NCBI GenBank assembly: GCA_009377495.1
Contig: WHTZ01000043.1
Span: 1 to 53,303, forward strand
From: Luteitalea sp.
GTDB taxonomy: Bacteria; Acidobacteriota; Vicinamibacteria; Vicinamibacterales; Vicinamibacteraceae
Reading direction: 5' to 3'
DNA length: 53,303 bases
Shown: positions 44,064 through 51,568 of the stretch, one piece after another
How the letters are laid out: every line of letters starts with the position of its first letter
Position numbering within the stretch: the first letter of the stretch is position 1
Translations under genes and position numbers: made by a program
The notes under the pieces: generated by a model
What the model was told of the DNA's origin: nothing
Database searches by the model: none
Seen by the model: only the letters and a program-made list of their open reading frames with translations

Positions 44064-46736
44064 ATTGACATCACCATGAACGTCGGCGCGCTGGAAGAGA
44101 CCGTCACGGTCTCCGGTGAATCGCCGATGCTCGAAGTGTCGAAGCCGGGCAACGTCCTCAACATCGACGGCGAGTTCCAGAAGGCCCTGCCGATCGCGGC
44201 GCGGCGCAACTGGACGGATTTCCTCGAGCAGACACCGGGCGTACACTCGCGGCCTTTCGACGATGGCAGCGGCCGGATGGTGTATTTCGGCCACGCCACG
44301 GAGCACTTCGCGCACGTCGTCCAGCTCGAGGGGATGCAGGCTGGTAACTACAACGACTTTCAGCTCACCTACGTGCAGATGGATGCGGACATGGTCCAGG
44401 ACACGCAGGTGAAGACCGGCGGCGTGGATGCCTCGACCCCGATGGGAACGGGGCTCGCCGTCAACGTCATCACGAAGAGCGGCGGGAACCAGTTCAGGGG
44501 ATCGGCGAGCTTCGCGTATCAGCCGCTCGATTGGAACGCGGACAACACGACGGCCAGCACGGTGTTCGATCTGGCCTCGGAGCTCGGCGCCGGACAACGC
44601 ATCTCCACGGGCGGAAGCCCGGTGCAGGCGGACGTGAGCCAGTTCGACGGGAGCGTCGGCGGTCCCATTCGGCGAGATCGCATTTGGTTCTTCGGCTCGG
44701 CGCGCGTCTCGAGGGTCGAGACCGGCATCGGGCGCATCGATCGACAGGTCAGCGACATCACGGGATACTTCCCTGATTCAGAGCTGTTCCCCAATAAGAT
44801 CAAAGGCTTCCAGCCTTACGCGAAGGTCACGAGTCGGGTGGGGACGGGGCACGAGCTCGTGGGCGTCTTTCAGCGCGATCGAACCTCGGGACAGAACAAC
44901 TGGGAGTACCTGTATGAGCCGGTTGATGCGTACTCGAACGGCGGCAACCTGTATAACGTCAAACTGACGTCGGCGTGGAGCGACAGCCTCACGACGTCGT
45001 TCTCGGTCGGCTACAACGACAAGGGTGGGAACGACGAAAGCACGTACGCGGCATTCGGGTTCGAGGGAACCGGTCCCAACGTCGAGATCTACGAAGGGAC
45101 GGAAATCTCCGAGGGCGTAATCACAGGCGACGGGCTGATCCTGGAAGGCGGCAACGTCGACTACAGGAACTACTCGCCGGCTTCTCTGTGGCTCATCCGC
45201 GGCGACCTGACGTATTACCAGCAGGGCTGGGGCGGATCACACGAATTCCAAACCGGATTCTTCCTGGAGCCGCGCAGTACCTACGACCAGACGCGGGTGT
45301 ACTCCAACGACGGGTTCTACCAGGAGCACCGAACGCCGGTTGACCCGAGCGATCCGTCGCTCGGCACGATTCCGTTCCGGCGCTACTACGCGGACCCGAT
45401 TGAGCTCACGACGCGCCAGGCGCGAGACAGCAACTCCGCGTTCTATCTGCAGGACAGTTGGAAGCCGACCCAGCGGTTGACCGCGAACCTTGGCATGCGC
45501 TTCGACTACGTGAAGCGTGTCGACAAGGTCTTCGACATCACGCGCCAGCAGTCCTGGACGGTTCAGCCGCGCGTTGGAGCCACCTATCTCCTCACCGAGG
45601 ACGCAAGGAACGTGCTGCGCGCAAGCTGGGTGCGCCTTGGTGAGCAGGTGATGGGACGCGATGCGGTGACCACGTTTGGTGCCGACAACACGGTTTCAAT
45701 CCGCACGGAGTACGACAACGACCTGGACGGCGAGTTCGAGACCGAGGAGCTCGACCCCGCGTCGACGACTGCCATCGCGGCCGAGCAAATCGATGACGAT
45801 CTCCATCAGCCGTACGTCGACGAGCTCATCGTGGGCTACCGGACGCAGGTCCCGTGGCAGATCGGTATCGACGTGGCGTACATCAACCGCGCCTACAAGG
45901 ACACGTGGGCGGAGCTCGAGATCAACGGGTTCTGGCCAGACGCGCCTGGCCAGCCGTTCGGTGGTTTCGGCCGAATCGATCCCAACCGTGGCGAGATCAC
46001 GCAGCAGACCAACAACTCCTGGAGCCAGTTGAAGTACCAAGCGCTCGAAATCACGGTCACCAAGAACATGTCCAACGGTGTCCAGTTCATGGCCGGCTTC
46101 AACCGGCAGTGGCACGAGATCGACGGCACGTGGAATCCGACGGACAAGGCGGGGTACATCCAGCCCGACGCGTTCCCGAACGACGGGAACCTGTACATGC
46201 CGCGCGGCAACAACGAGCGCAACTCGCTGCCTGACACCGGCAACGCCCTGAGCTACGGGCCAACATGGATGAAGTACCGCGGGAACTTCAGTGCGGTGTG
46301 GCAAGCGCCCTGGGGCCTCAATCTCGCGGGCAACCTGACGGTGCAGGCGGGTCCGTGGTCTGGGGCGATCCTGACACGCCTTTCGGAAGACGACCCGGAC
46401 GTCACACGCTACGGGCCGGCGCGTGTGCCCTTGGCCGATGGCTCGACGCAGTCGAATCCGCTGTCAACGCAGAACCGCTACGTCTATAGCACGCGAGGTG
46501 AGGGGCAGGTACAGGCGCCCGCAATTACCACAGTCGGCCTGAAGATCGGCAAGCTCTTCAGGCTCGATCGCTACCAGTTTGAAATAGCGGGCAATATCTT
46601 CAACCTACTGAACGGGGGTGATTTCACGCAGTTCACGTACAACAGTGCGTATCAGAGCTGGAGCCCGAACTTCCTGGAGATGCGCAACCGCCAGCCGGCA
46701 CGCGCGTTTCAGTTGACACTCGTCGGCCGATTTTAG
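44064..46736 (+). pseudogene. TonB-dependent receptor lacking signal peptide and N-terminal domain
   Basis: The sequence starts in mid-protein with IDITMNVGALEETVTVSGES, the segment that normally links the carboxypeptidase-regulatory domain to the plug. The first ATG is at 44076. From there 886 residues of plug and barrel are intact: YVQMDADMVQDTQVKTGGVD, LAVNVITKSGGNQFRGSAS, SVGGPIRRDRIWFFGSARVS and an end RQPARAFQLTLVGRF with terminal Phe. The missing signal peptide and roughly 110 N-terminal residues mean it cannot reach the outer membrane as it stands, so I call it a 5'-truncated gene. The break coincides with the palindromic element just upstream. It belongs to the cTBDT group with ENTLE...QFEIAGNIFNLLNGGDFTQ-type ending. 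It ends eight bases from the convergent receptor. Confidence 0.85.
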
Positions 46737-46744
46737 CGGCGGCT

Positions 46745-49700
46745 TCAAAATGCAACACTGCCCTTCAACATCACCATGCGGCGGCCCGCCTTCTCTGGGC
46801 TGAAGTCGTTCATGACGGCGGAGACCCGGCCGACGCCCGGTGTCGTGATGTCGGCGTTCGGGGCCACGAAGTGCGGGTGGTTGAAGACGTTCGAGGCTGT
46901 CACGGTGAACGTGAGCGACGCACTGCGAGCGAGCGCTGTCCGCTTCGAGAGGCTGACATGGTGGACGTTGAGTCCCTGTCCTTCGAGGCTGTTGAAGGCC
47001 GCGTTCCCAAGCCGTCCCGCGGTCGGCACCACGAAGTCGGCCGGGGTGAACCAGCGCTCTGGCGTACGTTCGTCGGCCGGGAGATTGCCTGGGCCAAGGC
47101 GATCCGGGACCCCGCCGAACGTACCCGTGTTCGACGGATCGGCTCCCGAGAACCAAGGAGAGAAGAAGTTGCCGCTTGCGAAGTAGCTCACCGTGGCGAT
47201 CGACCAACCGCCGAGCAGCCGATCCACGATCGGCGACGCGTCGCGGAGGTATTTCATCTCGCGTCCGATCGGCAGCGTCCACTCGGTGCTGATCGCCGCG
47301 AAGTGGCGCCGTGTGACGTCATCGTTGGACCAATGGCTCGTCACGTCGTACGGGTTCTCGAGGTTCGCGTAGTTGGAGAGGTTCCGTGACCAGGTGTAAT
47401 GCGCGTCGAACGTGACGAGCCCTGCACGACGACGTCCCTCTAACTGCAGGGCGTCATACTTCTCTTTGCCATCCTCGCGGACCTCGAAGACTTCCACGAA
47501 CTGCGGCCACGGCCGCCGATCTGTCGTGAACGGGATCAGGCTCGGCTCCGGTTTGTTGATGTTCACCCACTGGTAGTTGAGCCCAACGCCGCGAGATCCG
47601 ATGTAGGACACGCGAAATCCGATATGCCACAGCTCACGCTCGAAGCTGACGTTGAACTGATGGATGGTCCCGTTGTCGGTTTCCATCGGATACGCGTTGT
47701 TGATACTTTGGCTCGGCACTTGAGCGCTCGCGAGGCTTTCAGGAAACGGGCTCGGGAACGCGAACAACGGCGGTGACCCTGGATTGACGAGGTTTAGGTA
47801 TGTCTCCGAAATCTGGAAGGGCCCACCGCCCTCCGCGCGCGCGAAGTAGTCCAGCCGCTGGGTGAACGAGCCGTAGCCGCCTCGCAGCACCGTGTGGTCG
47901 TTGAACCGATACGCCGCCGAGACGCGCGGCCGAACGTTCCCTTGGTCCGGTGTCGGGATGACATCTCCACTCGTGATGCTGATCGTGTCCGGATAGAGAG
48001 GGCTGAGAGCAGAGTGTGCAACGTCGGGCACCACCACGGCGCCTGTGGACTTGTCCCAGTTGTACATCAAGCCATCCTTGTAGTGCGTGGAGGTGAAGTA
48101 GTCCCAACGCAAGCCGTAGTCGATGGTCAGATTCGGACCAACCTTGAACGAGTCCTGCGCGTAGAGACCGAGCTCAGACGATGTGCGCCGACGCGCTCGT
48201 GGGTCGTACCGAGAGCTTTCGAACGGGATGCCGAGCAGGAAATCGGCGTAGGCATGGCCCGTGAAGACGCCGTTGAACGTGAAGCTGCCATAGCTGGGCA
48301 CGACGCCCTCGGAGAGCTCGAACGTCTGGTACTGCGCGCCCAACTTCCAGACGTGGCGTCCTATGGTCCAGGTCAACGACTCCTCGATCGCGAAGTCCTT
48401 GTCGTTGTTCTTCAGGCCACCGGTCACGGTCTCGAGGCTAGATAGTCCCGTGATGTACATCGCGGGGAAGCCGGCCATGTCGTGGCCTTGGGCGTTGACT
48501 TCCTGTAGCCCGATCGCCGACACCGCCTCGGCGCCGTTGATGGGTTGCTGTCCATCGGTCTCCACACCATCCTCGAGGATGTCGTGGTTGAAGCCAAAGC
48601 GGAAGGTGTTGACCATCGCCGATGAGAACACATGCGTGTCGGCCAGAACCAGTCGGCGATGATCGCGGAGCCGCGTCCAGAAGAACTGTGGGAGGTTCGT
48701 GACGAGCACATAGGGGGTGTGCCGTTGCGTCCAGCGCGCGTAAAGGGAGTTGCTGTCGGTCACGTTGTGGTCGATGCGCACGAACGGCCAATCGCCTGTG
48801 TAGTAAAAGTCACTGCTGTAGGGGTGCACCCATTCGAAGTTGTCCGATAACGTGTTCTCATCGCCGCGGTTCGGGGTGGGGTAGTAGCGATCCTGCGTTG
48901 CCAGTGACACCGGGCTCATCCGATCCCGAGGAACGCGATTGCTGGGAAACGGGTCACCGGTCAGTGGGTCGATCACGGCCGCAGAGAACTGCGAGAAGTC
49001 GCCTTCTCGCATCTTCTGTGTGGGCACGCTGGCCAGGTTGAAGGAGCCCTTGGGGATCCGCGTGGACATCCAGGCGCCATAGAAGAAGGTCTTCTTCGGG
49101 ACGATCGGCCCGCCCGCCTCGAGCTGCCACTCGTGCTGGACGAACGGTGTCTTGTCTGATTCGAAGAACGTCCGGGCATTGAGCCCCGACCCGAAGTACT
49201 TGTAGTAGGCCATCCCGTGAAATGCGCTCTGCCCTCGCTTCGAGGTGAGGTTCTGGAAGACCAACCGTGAGCTCTCGGGTGGCGCGTTTACCGTGATGAC
49301 GTTCGCCTCTTCCTGGAAGTTCATGTTGTTGGTCTGGTCCTGCGTGCGCGAGGCGATACCATCCATGGCCTGGCTGAACTGCAGCGTACTCTGGCCGGCT
49401 ATGCGAAGCTCCCACCCGCCGCCCGCCCCACCTTGAACACCGGGTAACGTGGTAAACACGCCGAGCGGCGACGGGTACAGGTCCACGAGCGGGGCCTTCT
49501 GAAATTGGTCCTTGCTGAAGCGTCCGCTGATGGTGCCCGTGTCGGTCGTGAGCAGTTGTGCGCCCGCAACGACCGTGACTTCTTCGCCGATGGCTCCGAG
49601 CTCCAGGGGCACATCGATACGCCGAGTCTGACCGCTCTCGAGCAGCAGGTTGTCGGAGAGAAAGGTCTTGAAGCCCTGGATCTCGGCTTTCAACCGGTAG

Positions 49701-49933
49701 GTCCCCGGCTTGAGATCAGGAATCTCGTAGTTGCCGTTCTGGTCGCTGGCTACGTCGCGGACCGTCACGCCGGTCACGGGCTCAGTCAGCGTCATGCTGA
49801 CGCCTGGGATGAGGGCGCCCGACGGGTCGCTGACGGTGCCGCGTAGCACGGCTAGGCTCGACTGAGCTGCCACCATGGCCGGGGCGAGCCACAGCCATGC
49901 CGACACCACTGCCGGAGAAAGGCGGCTCCTCAT
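46745..49933 (-). CDS. TonB-dependent (Oar-like) outer-membrane receptor
   Basis: A 1062-residue protein. ATG 49933 is preceded by GGGAGG at proper spacing. Signal peptide residues about 1-23 (SPAVVSAWLWLAPAMVAAQ). Carboxypeptidase-regulatory domain about 27-115 (VLRGTVSDPSGALIPGVSMT ... GTYRLKAEIQGFKTF). The plug is somewhat degenerate: GWELRIAGQSTLQFSQAMDG, QEEANVITVNAPPESSRLVF. The barrel contains WQLEAGGPIVPKKTFFYGAW and ends in GRRMVMLKGSVAF with a terminal Phe. It is complete, unlike its tail-to-tail neighbour. The gene downstream of this one in the same direction would be none; the receptor is likely a single transcript from the promoter at 49967-49996. Confidence 0.92.
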   Translation of the reverse strand: MRSRLSPAVVSAWLWLAPAMVAAQSSLAVLRGTVSDPSGALIPGVSMTLTEPVTGVTVRDVASDQNGNYEIPDLKPGTYRLKAEIQGFKTFLSDNLLLESGQTRRIDVPLELGAIGEEVTVVAGAQLLTTDTGTISGRFSKDQFQKAPLVDLYPSPLGVFTTLPGVQGGAGGGWELRIAGQSTLQFSQAMDGIASRTQDQTNNMNFQEEANVITVNAPPESSRLVFQNLTSKRGQSAFHGMAYYKYFGSGLNARTFFESDKTPFVQHEWQLEAGGPIVPKKTFFYGAWMSTRIPKGSFNLASVPTQKMREGDFSQFSAAVIDPLTGDPFPSNRVPRDRMSPVSLATQDRYYPTPNRGDENTLSDNFEWVHPYSSDFYYTGDWPFVRIDHNVTDSNSLYARWTQRHTPYVLVTNLPQFFWTRLRDHRRLVLADTHVFSSAMVNTFRFGFNHDILEDGVETDGQQPINGAEAVSAIGLQEVNAQGHDMAGFPAMYITGLSSLETVTGGLKNNDKDFAIEESLTWTIGRHVWKLGAQYQTFELSEGVVPSYGSFTFNGVFTGHAYADFLLGIPFESSRYDPRARRRTSSELGLYAQDSFKVGPNLTIDYGLRWDYFTSTHYKDGLMYNWDKSTGAVVVPDVAHSALSPLYPDTISITSGDVIPTPDQGNVRPRVSAAYRFNDHTVLRGGYGSFTQRLDYFARAEGGGPFQISETYLNLVNPGSPPLFAFPSPFPESLASAQVPSQSINNAYPMETDNGTIHQFNVSFERELWHIGFRVSYIGSRGVGLNYQWVNINKPEPSLIPFTTDRRPWPQFVEVFEVREDGKEKYDALQLEGRRRAGLVTFDAHYTWSRNLSNYANLENPYDVTSHWSNDDVTRRHFAAISTEWTLPIGREMKYLRDASPIVDRLLGGWSIATVSYFASGNFFSPWFSGADPSNTGTFGGVPDRLGPGNLPADERTPERWFTPADFVVPTAGRLGNAAFNSLEGQGLNVHHVSLSKRTALARSASLTFTVTASNVFNHPHFVAPNADITTPGVGRVSAVMNDFSPEKAGRRMVMLKGSVAF

Positions 49934-49966
49934 CTCAACCTCCCTTTCCTAAAACGATAAAGCGGC

Positions 49967-49996
49967 ACTCTATCGCCGTTGATCGAAATGTGTCAA
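49967..49996 (-). promoter_or_regulatory. Sigma-70-type promoter of the TonB receptor
   Basis: Read on the minus strand, TTGACA (complement of 49991-49996) and TAGAGT (complement of 49967-49972) are 18 bases apart, about 35 bases upstream of the receptor start codon. A perfect -35 hexamer in this GC-rich DNA makes the call fairly strong. Confidence 0.6.
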
Positions 49997-50023
49997 CGAT
50001 CCGACCGACACGATCCGACCGAC
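49996..50023. repeat. 14-bp direct tandem repeat upstream of the receptor promoter
   Basis: ACGATCCGACCGAC occurs twice without a gap (49996-50009 and 50010-50023), starting at the last base of the -35 box. It may be a recent duplication or a regulator site; nothing else in 49934-50062 is coding. Confidence 0.7.
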
Positions 50024-50038
50024 ACGCCGGTGTCAAAC

Positions 50039-50066
50039 GGCGCCCTTAAAAGGGCGCCATACCTAC
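50039..50066. repeat. GTAGG palindromic element supplying the amidohydrolase stop codon
   Basis: A 9-bp perfect stem GGCGCCCTT (50039-50047) / AAGGGCGCC (50050-50058) is followed by AT and CCTAC (50061-50065), that is GTAGG on the minus strand. The amidohydrolase TAG stop (50065-50063) lies in this GTAGG, so the element terminates the reading frame and probably the transcript. Confidence 0.75.
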
Positions 50067-51121
50067 CGTGCTGTCACAAACGGTGCGCTTACGACGTCAG
50101 GTTTCTGTTCCTTCTTGGAAGCAGCGACCATCTCGACCTCGGTCATCAACTTCGCGTTCTCGACGACGAGACCATCTTTGATGGTGTGAACGATCCCGCG
50201 GGTGCGATGCATCTTGCGTTGCCCGTCCAGCGTCAAGGCGCCGAACGAGTACAGCAAACGGAGGTTGTACGCGGGGTTCCCGTCCACGATGAGGAGATCC
50301 GCCATGAAGCCGGGCCGAACCAGACCGAGCCTCGGCTCACGGAGCGTCTTGGCGCCGTACTGCGTCGCGGCGCGCAGCACTTCGAGCGTGTGGAGGCCCG
50401 TTTCGCGCAGCAGTTGGAGCTCGCGAACGTTCGAGAATCCGGGCGTCGCCCAGATGTAGTTGTCATCGGTGCCATAGGCGACGCGGCCGCCTCGTTTGTT
50501 GAACTCGAAGATCAACTTCCCCCAAAGCTCGAACGCCGTGGACCAGTACGCCTCGTCGTCTGACGTCCAGTCCCAGTGATACGCGCCGTGGTACGCGGGA
50601 TCCGGCAGGTTCCAGTTCCAGAGTGCCCGGTGTGTGTACTTCTCGTGCCACGGCAACGCCTGCGCACGCAGGATGTCGCGGTTCGCCTCGTAGACGACCC
50701 GTGTCGGCAGCATGGCCACGCCCGCATCCGCGAGCGCTTGCGCCACCTCGGTCAACAGCCGATCCCGATTCGCTTCGGTCCACACCTTGCCCGCGTGACG
50801 AAAGCGCTCGGCCTCGTCGTTGAAGTCGTACTCGCGGGGGAAGTCCTGGGTCGTCCGGTCGAGTGAAGCTTCCGCGTAGGCGTAGTGATGCTCGATCATT
50901 GTCACGCCGAGACGCGCGGCGTCGACCGCGTTGACCACGGCATTGGTTGACGGCGGCAAGTGGACGGTGGTGATTCCGCCGGCGTTCCACACGGCTTTGC
51001 AGACCGCGCCGAACAGCTCGGGGTTCCAGCCGAGACCGCCGACGCTCACCACACGCACGCCCTTGGCAAGGCCGCGCTCCAGGCACGTCCACCAAGCCTT
51101 CCACGTGGCGTCGCCCGTGGC
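50063..51121 (-). pseudogene. Amidohydrolase (imidazolonepropionase-like), 5'-truncated
   Basis: An open frame of 352 codons that starts inside a protein: ATGDATWKAWWTCLERGLAKG precedes the first possible GTG start at 51058, and a TGA stands directly before it (51124-51122). The remainder is a metal-dependent hydrolase barrel: VRVVSVGGLGWNPELFGAVC, ITTVHLPPSTNAVVNAVDAA, GVTMIEHHYAYAEA (metal His), RVAYGTDDNYIWATPG (catalytic Asp) and the C-terminal strand ARLGLVRPGFMADLLIVDGN. Full-length relatives are about 450-600 residues and carry an N-terminal HxH metal motif, which is absent. Without it the enzyme should be inactive, although a GTG-initiated product could be made. The end is set by a palindromic element. 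Confidence 0.8.
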
Positions 51122-51568
51122 TCATGGACGATCGCCAATATCAAGGTGGATCGACGTGAGAACGGGCCAAGTGCACCGCGGTACCTCTCGTTGCGCGGAT
51201 GTCGGTGAGCCTCCGAGCTTGCCGCCACTGTCCAAGCCCGAGTGGACGGGGCCACACGGCACGGGCGCGCCCAGTGGCCGACGGGAACCAGGCCAGCTCA
51301 CGGCCGGACCCATCGACGGTCGCCGCAGAACGGCAGAAGACCCCACGAAGCCCGGCATCGCGGACCCGTTGCCCGACCGGCTGGGTCGCCGCGTGGGGGA
51401 TTCGTAGGCCCTCTTGGTCAAGGGGGTAGGCTGTTGCCAGGCCGACTTCGGTCAACCCCTGCGGTTCGAGGCTTAACGTCTCATCGCGTACCGCGTGCGG
51501 TCTGCCGTTTTTCGGGTGAGAATACGGTCCGCACGCCCGCCGCGGCGCGATACTGGAGGTGAATCGAG
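51122..51568. other. Non-assigned gap between truncated amidohydrolase and PhoD gene
   Basis: This 447-base stretch holds no gene I can assign. A minus-strand frame (about 51455 down to 51141) reads LRIPHAATQPVGQRVRDAGL, RGVFCRSAATVDGSGRELAW, FP, which faintly recalls the C-terminal part of RES-domain (NAD+ phosphorylase toxin) proteins, but it has only a TTG start, no ribosome site and no visible N-terminal catalytic residues. It may be debris from the deletion that removed the amidohydrolase 5' end. Confidence 0.35.

Noticed and set aside
51421..51490. tRNA-like GGTTCGAGG and paired segments
   Set aside because: No acceptor stem, D-arm or anticodon loop could be drawn, so not a tRNA.
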